The notes: generated by a model not told the origin, from the letters alone. A DNA stretch of 27,800 bases from CAZNHL01 sp964572965 (GCA_964572965.1 CAZNHL010000061.1:1-27800); one strand, 5' to 3'; positions 14,306 to 23,028 are shown, counted from the first letter of the stretch. Translations and numbers: made by a program.

Positions 14306-16804
14306 ATGAAGTATATTTTATTGCTAGGCTCTTTTTTGTGCGCTACAGTTTTTTGCAATGCACAAACTCAGACACAGTATAACTCCTCTGAAATTTTACA
14401 GGGAATTGAGAAGCTGAAAGTTGTAGGCTCTGTCCTGTATGTTGCAGCTCACCCTGATGATGAAAATACCCGTCTGCTTGGTTATTGGGCCAATGAAGCA
14501 AAATTAAGAACAGCTTATTTGTCGTTAACCCGCGGTGATGGCGGACAAAACCTGATTGGTAAGGAACAGGGCGAAATGCTTGGCCTGATCCGTACCAATG
14601 AGTTACTGGCTGCCCGCAAAACAGATCATGCAGAACAGTTTTTTACCCGGGCCAATGATTTCGGTTTTTCTAAAAATCCTGAAGAGACATTCAAAATCTG
14701 GAATAAAGACAGTGTACTGGCAGATGTGGTTTGGGTAATCCGTAATCTGAAGCCGGATGTAATTGTTTGCCGATTCCCGACAACCGGAGAAGGCGGGCAC
14801 GGGCATCATACCGCTTCAGCGATTTTAGCTGAAGAAGCATTTGCTGCGGCGGCTGATCCGGCTAAGTTTCCTGAGCAGTTAAAATATGTACAGGTATGGC
14901 AGGTAAAAAGCCTGTTCTGGAATACATTTAATTTTGGCGGTCAGAACATGACTGCACCGGATCAGCTTCAATTGGATGCCGGGCCTTTTAACCCGCTTTT
15001 AGGGAAATATTATGGTGAAATTGCTTCTGAAAGCCGTTCCATGCATAAAAGCCAGGGTTTTGGTACGGCCAGAAGCCGCGGAACTGCTATTGAGTATTTT
15101 AAGCAGCTAAAAGGTGAAAAAGTAAAGCAGGGCCTTTTTGAAAATATTAACCAGACATGGGCGCGTTTTAAGGAAACAGCCAAATTGGAATCTCAGATTA
15201 ATAACTGTATCAAAAAGTACGACCCTAAAGCCCCTCAGAATAGCCTGATGGCATTAAAAAGTATTTACAAATCACTTGAAGCAATTACCAGTACTAATAC
15301 CGATGTTATTTACTGGAAAAATGTAAAGCTGAACGAAACCCAAGAATTGATTTTAGCTTGTGCCGGTTTCTGGGCAGAAGCTTACAGTGCTGATTTTGTA
15401 GGCATTCCGGGAAAAGAAACAGAATTCACTGCGCAGGTTTTGTCCAAAAATAATACACCAATTAAGTTGAATGCAATTTCATTTCAGGCGCAGCAGGTAA
15501 AACTGGATTCAGCATTAAAGAGCAATGAACTTGGCGTTTTCAAGAAGAAAATGACATTGGACAATAGCCTGTCATACTCAAATCCTTACTGGTTGAAAGA
15601 GAAACATGATATTGGTTTGTATTATGTTCCGGATTTGCTGCAACGCGGTCAGCCATTGAACAGGCCTTCTGTAAAAGTGTCTTATGATGTGACCATTGCA
15701 GGACTAAGCTTTACAATTGAACGCCCTGTTGTCTACAAATATGTAGATCCGGTAAAAGGCGAAGTTTACCGGCCGTTCGAAGTATTGCCGCCTGTTACTG
15801 TCAATATTTCAGAAAAGGTTTTTGTATTCTCTGACCAGAAAGCCAAAACTGTTCAGTTGGTTGTGAAAGCCAATACAGCCAATGTTAGTGGAACGGTAGA
15901 GTTAAAGGCACCGGAAGGTTGGGATGTGCAGATCAGGAATCCGCAATTTACCTTGGCGAATGAAGATGACCAAGCCATTGTTGAAGTGCTGGTTTCTCCT
16001 AAAGCGGGAGTTGCAAGCCAGAATGGCAAGCTTGCTGCAAGCGTTAAAGTCGGTAATGAAATTTATACCAAAGCCATACAACGTTTAGAGTATGATCATA
16101 TTCCTTACCAGTTTATGCTGAGTGATGCAGAGGCCGGGATTGTTTTTGTAGAGCTTAAAAAAGCAGGTTTGAATATTGGTTATATTCCTGGTGCAGGCGA
16201 CGAGATCCCGGCTTGTCTGAAGCAAATAGGCTATCAGGTAACAACGCTGACCGACGATCTTTTGACAAATGGAGATCTTGCACAGTATGGAGCCATTGTT
16301 ACAGGAATCAGGGCTTATAACACAAGTGAGCGTCTGCAGGTACATTATGCCAAATTGATGGATTATGTACAAAAAGGAGGGAACCTGGTAGTACAGTATA
16401 ATACCAATAACCGTTTAGGGCCTGTACTGGCAAAAATCGGTCCCTATCCTTTTACTATTTCGAGAAATCGTGTCACAGACGACAATGCAGAGGTGACTTT
16501 TATAAAAGAAGAACATCCTATCCTGAATTATCCGAATAAGATCACACAGAACGATTTTGCGAACTGGGTGCAGGAAAGAGGGATTTATTTCGCTACAGAC
16601 GTTGACAGTCATTACGAAAGTATTTTCCGCATGAACGACCCTAATGAAACGCCAAATGACGGGAGTCTGATTACCGCTAAATACGGTAAAGGGAATTTCG
16701 TTTATACAGGTCTGGTGTTTTTCAGAGAACTGCCTGCCGGAGTACCGGGTGCTTACAGGTTATTTACAAACTTATTGAGTATTCCTCAGAATACAGACAA
16801 ATAG
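14306..16804 (+). CDS. Secreted large PIG-L (LmbE) family deacetylase
   Basis: From ATG 14306 the protein has 832 aa; an upstream in-frame TTG at 14240 would put 22 residues before the signal peptide and is rejected. MKYILLLGSFLCATVFCNAQ is the signal peptide. The PIG-L domain (about 35-270) has the zinc motif AHPDDE at 48-53 and GEGGHGHH with His165, His167 and His168. A middle region (about 370-600) looks like Ig/NEW3-type beta domains (KVFVFSDQKAKTVQLVVKA; GTVELKAPEGWDVQI). The C-terminal ~200 residues resemble a glutamine-amidotransferase-like fold (YGAIVTGIRAYNTSERL; GGNLVVQYN). Family members remove N-acetyl groups from amino sugars or related conjugates. It is followed two bases later by a 38-aa membrane peptide and then a sodium symporter, suggesting deacylation in the periplasm followed by uptake. 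The substrate is not evident. Confidence 0.9.
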   Translation: MKYILLLGSFLCATVFCNAQTQTQYNSSEILQGIEKLKVVGSVLYVAAHPDDENTRLLGYWANEAKLRTAYLSLTRGDGGQNLIGKEQGEMLGLIRTNELLAARKTDHAEQFFTRANDFGFSKNPEETFKIWNKDSVLADVVWVIRNLKPDVIVCRFPTTGEGGHGHHTASAILAEEAFAAAADPAKFPEQLKYVQVWQVKSLFWNTFNFGGQNMTAPDQLQLDAGPFNPLLGKYYGEIASESRSMHKSQGFGTARSRGTAIEYFKQLKGEKVKQGLFENINQTWARFKETAKLESQINNCIKKYDPKAPQNSLMALKSIYKSLEAITSTNTDVIYWKNVKLNETQELILACAGFWAEAYSADFVGIPGKETEFTAQVLSKNNTPIKLNAISFQAQQVKLDSALKSNELGVFKKKMTLDNSLSYSNPYWLKEKHDIGLYYVPDLLQRGQPLNRPSVKVSYDVTIAGLSFTIERPVVYKYVDPVKGEVYRPFEVLPPVTVNISEKVFVFSDQKAKTVQLVVKANTANVSGTVELKAPEGWDVQIRNPQFTLANEDDQAIVEVLVSPKAGVASQNGKLAASVKVGNEIYTKAIQRLEYDHIPYQFMLSDAEAGIVFVELKKAGLNIGYIPGAGDEIPACLKQIGYQVTTLTDDLLTNGDLAQYGAIVTGIRAYNTSERLQVHYAKLMDYVQKGGNLVVQYNTNNRLGPVLAKIGPYPFTISRNRVTDDNAEVTFIKEEHPILNYPNKITQNDFANWVQERGIYFATDVDSHYESIFRMNDPNETPNDGSLITAKYGKGNFVYTGLVFFRELPAGVPGAYRLFTNLLSIPQNTDK

Positions 16805-16806
16805 CC

Positions 16807-16923
16807 ATGAGCGACGAACAACCGCCTATATTAAAGACCTGGAACAATGTGTATGCCCTGCTCATCGGAGTGTTGGTGGCTGTTATTATTGGTATGTACC
16901 TTTTTACCCAATATTTTAAGTAA
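16807..16923 (+). CDS. 38-aa single-helix membrane peptide upstream of the symporter
   Basis: ATG 16807 begins 2 bases after the PIG-L stop and encodes a short polar head (MSDEQPPILKTWNNVYA), one hydrophobic helix (LLIGVLVAVIIGMYLF) and TQYFK, ending in a TAA at 16921-16923. The A of that stop is also the first base of the symporter ATG (TAATG), so the two are translationally coupled. The length and arrangement resemble the small helper subunits that precede some sodium:solute symporters; that it is a subunit of this one is inference. It is too short for usual ORF callers but is well supported by position, coupling and a clean membrane-helix composition. Confidence 0.72.
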   Translation: MSDEQPPILKTWNNVYALLIGVLVAVIIGMYLFTQYFK

Positions 16924-18640
16924 TGGGCTGGATTGATTGGGTAGTACTTTTTGCAACGCTTTTTGCCATTGTTGCTTACGGTATCTGGAAAAGCAGGCAT
17001 ACAAAAAATATACAAGGCTATCTGCTGGCCGACAGACAATTACCCTGGTATCAGGTTGGTTTGTCTGTGATGGCAACACAGGCAAGCGCAATTACCTTTC
17101 TTTCGGCGCCTGGACAAGCCTTTACGGATGGTTTGAGGTTTGTACAGTTCTACTTCGGTTTGCCGCTGGCGATGATTGTGTTGTGTGTGACCTTTATTCC
17201 TATCTTTCACAAGCTGAATGTTTATACTGCTTATGAATATCTTGAAAAGCGCTTCGATTCTAAAACCCGTTCTTTAACAGCATTCTTGTTTTTATTGCAG
17301 CGTGGCATTTCTACAGGAATTACCATTTATGCACCTTCTATTGTATTGTCGGTAATCCTGAACATCAATATCAATTACACGACAATATTGATGGGCGGGC
17401 TGGTAATTTTGTACACTGTTTACGGAGGTACAAAAGCCGTTTCTTATACACAAATGCTGCAAATGGCTGTGATTTTTGCAGGCTTGTTTATGGCGGCTTA
17501 TATGGTGGTGCATTTGCTGCCTGCCGAGGTAGGTTTCGTTGATGCTTTACACATTGCCGGAAAGATGGGGAAACTGAACGCTATTGATATTTCATTCGAC
17601 TGGAATAACCGTTATAATATCTGGTCAGGGATTATTGGTGGTTTCTTTTTGCAGCTTTCTTATTTTGGAACAGATCAGTCGCAGGTAGGGCGCTATCTTA
17701 CAGGAAAGTCAGTAACCGACAGCAGGCTTGGACTTGTAATGAATGGTTTGGTTAAAATACCTATGCAGTTCTTTATCCTGTTGATCGGAACATTGGTTTT
17801 TGCTTTCTATCAATACCATCAGCCACCTTTGTTTTTTAATAAGGTAGAAGTGTCTAATATTGAAAATAGTGCTTATCAACAAGAATATAAGCAGCTTGAA
17901 AGTAATTATCATCAAAGTTTTATAGCCAAACAAGAAAAAGTAAATGAACTGGTATTGGCTGAAAAAGCAGGAGATAAGAAGGCAGTTGATGGCTTACGTA
18001 TAGAGTTGAACAGAGCTGAAAAGCAGGAGAGTGCAATTAAGAAGCAGGCTACTGCGTTGATGTTAAAGAACAATCCAAAGGCCGATGTTAACGATACTAA
18101 TTATGTGTTTTTATCTTTTGTGATGGCTTATTTGCCGACTGGATTGGTCGGTTTGTTAATCGCCATTATATTCCTGGCATCTATGGGGTCAACAGCCGGT
18201 GGCTTGAATTCACTGGCATCAACGACCATCATCGATTTTTATAAACGTTTTTCAAAAACAGAAAACACAGAAAAGCACGATTTGCTTGCTTCACGCCTGG
18301 TAACCGTAATTTGGGGTGTTTTCTGCTTGCTGGTAGCATTGNNNNNNNNNNATTGTATGCAGGCAAGTTGGGTAACCTGATTGAAGTGGTTAATATCCTC
18401 GGCTCTTTGTTTTATGGAACAATCCTGGGGATTTTTCTGGTAGCCTTTTACTTTAAAAAAGTAAAAGGGACAGCCGTATTTTATGCAGCAGCCATTACTG
18501 AATTATTGGTTACAATTGCCTGGCTTAGTAACTTCTCTGCATTCCTGTGGCTGAATGTACTCGGTTGTGCTTTGGTGATTGTAATTTCGCTGATTATAAA
18601 TCTCTTTTTAAACCCTGAAGAAGAAACACCTAAAACTTAA
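16923..18640 (+). CDS. Sodium:solute symporter (SSS family), interrupted by an assembly gap
   Basis: The frame from ATG 16923 gives the SSS N-terminal half: WIDWVVLFATLFAIVAYGIW, then GYLLADRQLPWYQVGLSVMATQASAITFLSAPGQAF, the typical helix-1/2 region with the sodium-site residues, and about ten more helices. A charged coiled-coil-like insertion (about residues 300-380, NKVEVSNIEN to KKQATALML) lies in a loop. After the ten Ns at 18342-18351 the frame resumes one base later (LYAGKLGNLIEVVNILGSLFYGTILGIFLVAF) and stops at 18640. The contig ends share ATTG; merging them restores LLVALYAGKLGN without a break, so the gene is probably intact. It imports a solute with Na+; the PIG-L neighbour suggests an amino sugar or a similar product. 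Confidence 0.9.
18342..18351. other. Assembly gap (10 N) that is probably a small overlap
   Basis: The left edge ends GCATTG and the right edge begins ATTGTATG. Overlapping the shared ATTG restores the symporter frame, so the true gap length may be negative (minus 4). Confidence 0.8.
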
Positions 18641-18680
18641 TTCAATACAAATTTTTAACAACAAACTATTTATTACACAA

Positions 18681-19541
18681 ATGAAAAAGTTTACACAAAA
18701 GCTGGCCTTAGTTACTTTGGTTTCAGCATCGGTTTTTACAAGTAACTTAAGTGCACAACAATTGAAAGTGCCTGCGGCAAGTTCAACTCAAACAGTGAAG
18801 CAAACTTTCGCTTTGTCTGAAATCAATTTGGAGTATTCTCGCCCGAGCGCTAAAAAACGTGTTGTTTTTGGAGACCTTGTACCTTTCGGTAAAATCTGGA
18901 GAACAGGTGCTAACCAGGCAACAAAGATCACTTTCGGAGATGATGTGAAAGTTGAAGGAAAAGACCTGAAGGCTGGTACTTATGCTATTTATTCTATTCC
19001 TGCTAAAGAAAGCTGGGAAATCTTGTTCTACAAAGATTTAACAATGGGTGGCAATGTAGCTAACTACAAAGCTGAAGACGAAGTGTTGCGTGTAACAGTA
19101 AAGCCTTCTTCTGTTGCTGAGTTCGTTGAAACATTCACAATTGGTTTTGAAGATGTTACTGCTACTTCAACATCTGTTCAGTTAACTTGGGAGAAAACAA
19201 GAATTGCTTTCAAAGTAACGACAGACATCGATGCTAAAGTGATGAAGAACATTGAAACTTCATTGGCAGCAGACAGCCGTCCTTACTTCGTGGCTGCAAA
19301 CTACTACTATGAAAATGATAAAGACTTAACCAAAGCTTTGGAGTGGGCAAATAAGGCTGTAGAGCAAAACCCTAAAGCTTTCTGGATTGCTGCATTGAAA
19401 GCTAAAATCCAGTTCAAGCAAAAAGACTACAAAGGAGCTACAGTAACAGCGCAGAAAGTAGTTGATCTGGCTACAGAAGCTAAAAACGATGATTATGTAG
19501 CAATCGGCAAGAAGATCATTGCTGATTCAAAAGGTAAATAG
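18681..19541 (+). CDS. Secreted DUF2911 protein with C-terminal TPR region
   Basis: A 286-aa protein with a signal peptide (MKKFTQKLALVTLVSASVFT, cleavage near LSAQ, residue 25). The DUF2911 domain spans about 30-170: LEYSRPSAKKRVVFGDLVPFG, then IWRTGANQATKITF, LKAGTYAIYSIP and WEILFYKD are its usual conserved blocks. Residues about 190-280 are helical and TPR-like (YYYENDKDLTKALEWANKAVEQNP; FWIAALKAKIQFKQKDYKGA). DUF2911 has no firmly assigned activity. It starts 40 bases after the symporter and is followed by a terminator, so it is probably the last gene of the PIG-L/SSS cluster; together they suggest periplasmic handling and uptake of one substrate class. Confidence 0.9.
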   Translation: MKKFTQKLALVTLVSASVFTSNLSAQQLKVPAASSTQTVKQTFALSEINLEYSRPSAKKRVVFGDLVPFGKIWRTGANQATKITFGDDVKVEGKDLKAGTYAIYSIPAKESWEILFYKDLTMGGNVANYKAEDEVLRVTVKPSSVAEFVETFTIGFEDVTATSTSVQLTWEKTRIAFKVTTDIDAKVMKNIETSLAADSRPYFVAANYYYENDKDLTKALEWANKAVEQNPKAFWIAALKAKIQFKQKDYKGATVTAQKVVDLATEAKNDDYVAIGKKIIADSKGK

Positions 19542-19547
19542 TCTTAT

Positions 19548-19606
19548 ATTCTAACCACATAGGGACATAGGAATTATTCAATGTCCCTGTGTGGTTAATA
19601 TTTTTT
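19548..19606. repeat. Inverted repeat / terminator, left flank of the GxxExxY unit
   Basis: TAACCACATAGGGACAT (19552-19568) and its complement with one G-T pair (19581-19597) enclose a 12-nt loop, followed by ATATTTTTT. It can act as the terminator of the DUF2911 gene. The left arm, with the preceding ATTC, almost exactly matches 20064-20085 on the far side of the next gene (one gap, one mismatch). Confidence 0.85.
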
Positions 19607-19622
19607 AGAAATACAGCTATAG

Positions 19623-20036
19623 ATGATTACGCAAAAGTATTTAGATGAATTAACCTATGAGATTATAGGGTGTTCAATCGAAGTTCATAAAATAATGGGT
19701 AGAGGTTTACTTGAAAGCGTTTACCATCAATGTTTAAAAGAAGAACTCATACACCGAAAGATTAATTTTTTGACAGAAAAACAAGTGCCTGTTATTTATA
19801 AAGGGAAAGATTTAAGCCTTGACTTCAGGTGTGATCTGTTCGTTGAAAATTGTATTGTGATTGAATTAAAAGCAACGCAAGAAGTCAACCCTATTTATGA
19901 AGCGCAGCTTCTTACCTATATGAAACTCCTAAAAGTTCCTAAGGGGATATCGGTTAATTTTAATTCCGCGAATATTTTTAAAGAGGGACAGAGAACCTTT
20001 GTAAACGAGTATTTTAAAGATTTACCAAAGCAGTAA
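19623..20036 (+). CDS. GxxExxY family protein (PD-(D/E)XK nuclease-like)
   Basis: A 137-aa protein with the family signature G28-LL-E31-SV-Y34 and the preceding GCSIEVHKIMG block. A PD-(D/E)XK-like core follows: Asp71 in DFRCDLFVEN, then Glu81 and Lys83 in VIELKA, and the family's typical EAQLLTYMKLL and GISVNFN segments. The nuclease fold is a family-level prediction; activity and role are not established. There is no signal peptide, so it is cytoplasmic. It is bracketed by palindromes that carry near-identical direct copies of the CACATAGGxACATAG motif; the right palindrome begins 2 bases after its stop. This arrangement suggests that gene and repeats form one unit that may have moved together. 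Codon use is somewhat more AT-rich than its neighbours. Confidence 0.9.
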   Translation: MITQKYLDELTYEIIGCSIEVHKIMGRGLLESVYHQCLKEELIHRKINFLTEKQVPVIYKGKDLSLDFRCDLFVENCIVIELKATQEVNPIYEAQLLTYMKLLKVPKGISVNFNSANIFKEGQRTFVNEYFKDLPKQ

Positions 20037-20037
20037 A

Positions 20038-20089
20038 TAGTCTATGTTCCTATGTGTTAGAATATTCTAACACATAGGAACATAGACTA
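20038..20089. repeat. 52-bp perfect palindrome, right flank of the GxxExxY unit
   Basis: Every base from 20038 to 20063 pairs with 20064 to 20089 (centre GAAT|ATTC); there is no loop. The right arm contains CACATAGGAACATAG, matching the left-flank copy at 19555-19570. There is no T-tract, so it is more than an ordinary terminator, though its RNA would form a strong hairpin. Confidence 0.95.
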
Positions 20090-20121
20090 AATGTACTCGG
20101 ATAGATTTATCGCTTTAAGAT

Positions 20122-20150
20122 GGTACATAGAAAATTAAATTTTTACATAG
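20122..20150. repeat. Two partial copies of the ACATAG motif
   Basis: GGTACATAG at 20122-20130 and TTACATAG at 20143-20150, each followed by AA, 33-61 bases past the palindrome. They look like degraded members of the same repeat family. The rest of the 20090-20262 spacer holds no gene. Confidence 0.45.
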
Positions 20151-20262
20151 AAGTGCAGCTTCTTCCGATGGCTTCTTGTTAGTTTTAAATAACGGCTGAG
20201 TTGATTTTCATATACTGTGTTAAAATATTAAATACATATCAGAGTTGTTTTTATATTTGTTC

Positions 20263-21282
20263 ATGCCAGACAAATTCCATTATACCATCACCATTAAGTG
20301 GACAGCCATTCTTGGGGTTTTGTCTTTCGGTATACTGGTTCCTACCTTTTTTATTCCACTTCAGTTAGGCTCTAAAGAACATTTTCTTTCGATCATCATA
20401 GCCACCATGACTACGGCTGTTATCTGGGAAGGAAGTAAGTTTATTCAGGCACTTACATTACACCTTTTCCCTTGGGAAAAAAGCACAGTAAAGCACCTGG
20501 TGTATGAAATTTCAGGAATCTTTATTTTTTCATCCATACTTCTGACAATAGGTATTTTGACCTATGGCTGGTTGGGTTCGTCTGTTGAGATTACCCTTGG
20601 CGTTATTCTGCAAAATATCTTCGTTTCCTTTTCACTGGCACTTCTGTTTATTGCTTTCAATGAAGGAGCTTTCCTTTTTTCTAAATGGAAACAGTCCTTG
20701 GTAGAGCAGGAGAGGCTACGGGAAGAAAACCTGATTGCCAAAGTAGAAAGTCTGAAGAAGCAGCTCGATCCGCATTTTCTCTTTAACAGCCTGAGTGTTT
20801 TGAGCGGTGTTGTGTACAAAGACCCGATATTGGCCGATAATTTTATTACTAAACTAGCGCAGGTATATAGGTATGTGCTTGAGCACAACGAGTCTCAGAA
20901 AGTGTCTCTCAAAAGGGAAATAGCCTTTGTGGAAGCTTATTGCTTTTTGTTGAATGTTCGCTTTCTGAATAAGGTTTTGCTGAAAGTAAACCTGCCGGAG
21001 CAAGAATTCTATGTCTTGCCAATGTCTATCCAGCTGCTTGTAGAAAATGCAGTCAAGCACAATCGTATTTCAGAAACACAGCCGCTTGAACTGGAAATTT
21101 ATATAACAGACACTACTTTGTGGATAGAAAATAATATTCAGGCGAAAATAGCAGAAGAAGGTTCAACGGGTATCGGACTGAAAAACCTCGAAGCACGCTA
21201 TAAATATGTGACCGATAAGTCTATTATTGTAGAGACGGACAGAGATGTTTTCAAGGTAGGTTTACCACTAATACAGGAATAG
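20263..21282 (+). CDS. LytS-type sensor histidine kinase
   Basis: From ATG 20263 the protein has 339 aa; a TTG at 20245 would add six residues and is less likely. Four hydrophobic segments fill residues ~13-135. The kinase part is of the HisK_5 (LytS/YehU) type: KKQLDPHFLFNSLSVLSG with phospho-acceptor His171, the N box LLVENAVKHN and the G box GIGLKNLEARY. It forms a tight pair with the LytTR regulator, whose ATG lies one base after its stop. The signal is unknown, as there is no extracellular sensor domain beyond the helices. A TATATTTG box at 20252-20259 is too close to the start to be its normal promoter. Confidence 0.92.
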   Translation: MPDKFHYTITIKWTAILGVLSFGILVPTFFIPLQLGSKEHFLSIIIATMTTAVIWEGSKFIQALTLHLFPWEKSTVKHLVYEISGIFIFSSILLTIGILTYGWLGSSVEITLGVILQNIFVSFSLALLFIAFNEGAFLFSKWKQSLVEQERLREENLIAKVESLKKQLDPHFLFNSLSVLSGVVYKDPILADNFITKLAQVYRYVLEHNESQKVSLKREIAFVEAYCFLLNVRFLNKVLLKVNLPEQEFYVLPMSIQLLVENAVKHNRISETQPLELEIYITDTTLWIENNIQAKIAEEGSTGIGLKNLEARYKYVTDKSIIVETDRDVFKVGLPLIQE

Positions 21283-21283
21283 T

Positions 21284-22030
21284 ATGAAGGTTGTGATTAT
21301 AGAAGATGAATACTTTTCTGCTGAAAGATTAACCCAGCAGCTGAAACAGCTTTATCCTTCAATTGATATACTTACTGTCATTCCTTCGGTTGAAGAAGGC
21401 TTAAAATGGTTTAAAGCCAATCCTGAACCAGATCTGATCTTTTCTGATATTCAACTGGAAGATAAAAAGAGCTTTGAGTTATTTAGTCAATTACCATTGG
21501 AAGCTCCTATTATTTATACTACAGCATTTGATCAGTATGCTATTCAGGCATTCAAGCAGAACAGCATCGATTACCTGCTTAAGCCCATTGATATTGAAGA
21601 CCTGCGTGCGGCTGTAAAGAAATACGAAAACCTTGAATACCGCCTTTTAAAGAAAGGATTCCGCTTGCAGCTTGATAAGCCAAAGGAAGAGTTCAAAGAA
21701 CGTTTCCTTGTTAAAAAAGGAAGCCAGCTGGTAGTAGTGAAGTTGTCAGAAGTAGCATATTTTAAAAGCGACCAGAAATTGAGTTTTCTTGTAACCCACG
21801 ACAATCAGAAATATATCATTGAGCAGACACTCGATCAGCTCACCGATCAGGTAGATTCAAAGAAATTCAACCGCATCAGTCGCAGCCGACTTATTTCTCT
21901 TGAGTCTATCGATAAAATCCATACCTATTTCAATGGTCGCCTTAAACTGGAGTTACTGCCCCCCGAAGACGAAGAAGTCTTTGTCAGCCGGGAAAGAGTG
22001 CTGGGCTTTAAGGAGTGGCTGAATTCTTGA
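21284..22030 (+). CDS. LytTR-family response regulator
   Basis: A 248-aa protein: receiver domain (1-~120) with the acidic pair Asp8/Glu9 in IIEDE, phospho-acceptor Asp55 in FSDIQL, TTAF as the switch Thr region and Lys100 in LLKPID; then a LytTR DNA-binding domain (~140-248) with FLVKKGSQLVVVKLSEVAYF, the strand KYIIEQTLDQL and FNRISRSRLISLESI. LytTR regulators bind imperfect direct repeats near promoters. It is the cognate partner of the kinase directly upstream. The target genes are not evident here. Confidence 0.95.
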   Translation: MKVVIIEDEYFSAERLTQQLKQLYPSIDILTVIPSVEEGLKWFKANPEPDLIFSDIQLEDKKSFELFSQLPLEAPIIYTTAFDQYAIQAFKQNSIDYLLKPIDIEDLRAAVKKYENLEYRLLKKGFRLQLDKPKEEFKERFLVKKGSQLVVVKLSEVAYFKSDQKLSFLVTHDNQKYIIEQTLDQLTDQVDSKKFNRISRSRLISLESIDKIHTYFNGRLKLELLPPEDEEVFVSRERVLGFKEWLNS

Positions 22031-22034
22031 AATT

Positions 22035-22129
22035 AGAAGATTATAAAATTTAAGATTGAAAGATTGGGTAGAGTATATCAAAAAACTAGTGCTGTATCCT
22101 GAATTTTTAAATTTTCCAATCTTTAAATC
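22035..22129. repeat. AT-rich inverted repeat of the AGATTGAAAGATTGG type
   Basis: A left part (22035-22068, with TTGAAAGATTGGG) and a right part (22101-22129, with TTCCAATCTTTAAATC) are imperfectly complementary across about 32 bases. A related copy in the opposite orientation lies at 26484-26513. It sits 3' of the LytTR gene. The rest of the 22031-22239 spacer shows no gene. Confidence 0.55.
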
Positions 22130-22239
22130 AAACCAGTCATCCTCAATCAAGACCATTCAGCCATCATTTTCTCCCGTTCGTCCGAAAAGAGAAGCCTCTC
22201 TTTACAGAAATCCGAATATTTGAAGAAAAAAATACGGAT

Positions 22240-23028
22240 ATGACAGCAATTATCATTTTCTTCATTCTTCACTGGTACGGTTCCCTGTTTTTCCAAACCG
22301 TCTTTTTACACCGTTATGCTGCGCACCATGCATTTACAATGTCCCGCACATGGGAAAAGATCTTCTTCGTACTGACCTTTATTTTCCAGGGATCTAACTA
22401 CCTGAGTGCTTATGCTTATGGTGTGATGCACCGCATGCACCATGCCTTTGCCGACACAGAAGACGATCCGCATTCACCGAAATACAGCACAGGTATCTTT
22501 GATATGATGTGGAAAACTAAGAACGTATATTCAGATATCCGCAACAGAGCGGTAACAGTTGACGAGAAATTCACAAAAGGCGTTCCTGATTGGAAATCCT
22601 TTGATGATTTTGCTTCTAAAGGCTGGGTACGTATTGCCTGGGGTACACTTTATAGCTTGTTCTATATTTACTTCGTGCCAGCCGGAATGTGGTACCTGTA
22701 CTTCCTGTTACCAATCCACTTCCTGATGTCACCAATCCATGGTGCTATCATCAACTGGTTTGCTCATAAGTTTGGTTATGTAACATTTAAAGTGAACGAT
22801 ACTTCGAAAAACCTGATGCCAGTTGACCTGTTCATGATGGGTGAAGGTTTTCATAACAACCACCACACTTATGGGAACCGCGCCAATTTTGCCTTCAAAT
22901 GGTACGAGATTGATCCAAGTTACCAGATGTTGAAACTGCTTGATTTGATCGGGGTTATTCAGTTGCCGAAAGTAAAACCGACAACAACAGCATTCTTAAA
23001 GAAAAAACAGCTGGAAACTGCAGCATAA
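22240..23028 (+). CDS. Acyl-CoA / fatty acid desaturase (membrane di-iron)
   Basis: A 262-aa membrane protein with the three histidine boxes of the stearoyl-CoA desaturase family: HRYAAH (H24-X4-H29), HRMHH (H64, H67, H68) and HNNHH (H205, H208, H209). Hydrophobic helices lie near residues 3-21, 40-55, 130-155 and 160-175. It introduces a double bond, usually delta-9, into fatty acyl chains and so tunes membrane fluidity. It is shorter than animal enzymes but normal for this bacterial group. The last codons and the stop are embedded in a 24-bp-arm hairpin at 23020-23069. A weak -7-like AATATTTG lies 18 bases before the ATG. Confidence 0.93.
   Translation: MTAIIIFFILHWYGSLFFQTVFLHRYAAHHAFTMSRTWEKIFFVLTFIFQGSNYLSAYAYGVMHRMHHAFADTEDDPHSPKYSTGIFDMMWKTKNVYSDIRNRAVTVDEKFTKGVPDWKSFDDFASKGWVRIAWGTLYSLFYIYFVPAGMWYLYFLLPIHFLMSPIHGAIINWFAHKFGYVTFKVNDTSKNLMPVDLFMMGEGFHNNHHTYGNRANFAFKWYEIDPSYQMLKLLDLIGVIQLPKVKPTTTAFLKKKQLETAA

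Noticed and set aside
18311..18640. Separate small ORF after the gap
   Set aside because: It is the 3' part of the symporter in the shifted frame caused by the ten Ns.
20252..20259. TATATTTG as a promoter for the LytS kinase
   Set aside because: Although it matches TAnnTTTG, transcription would start at or after the ATG at 20263 and no -33 box is present.
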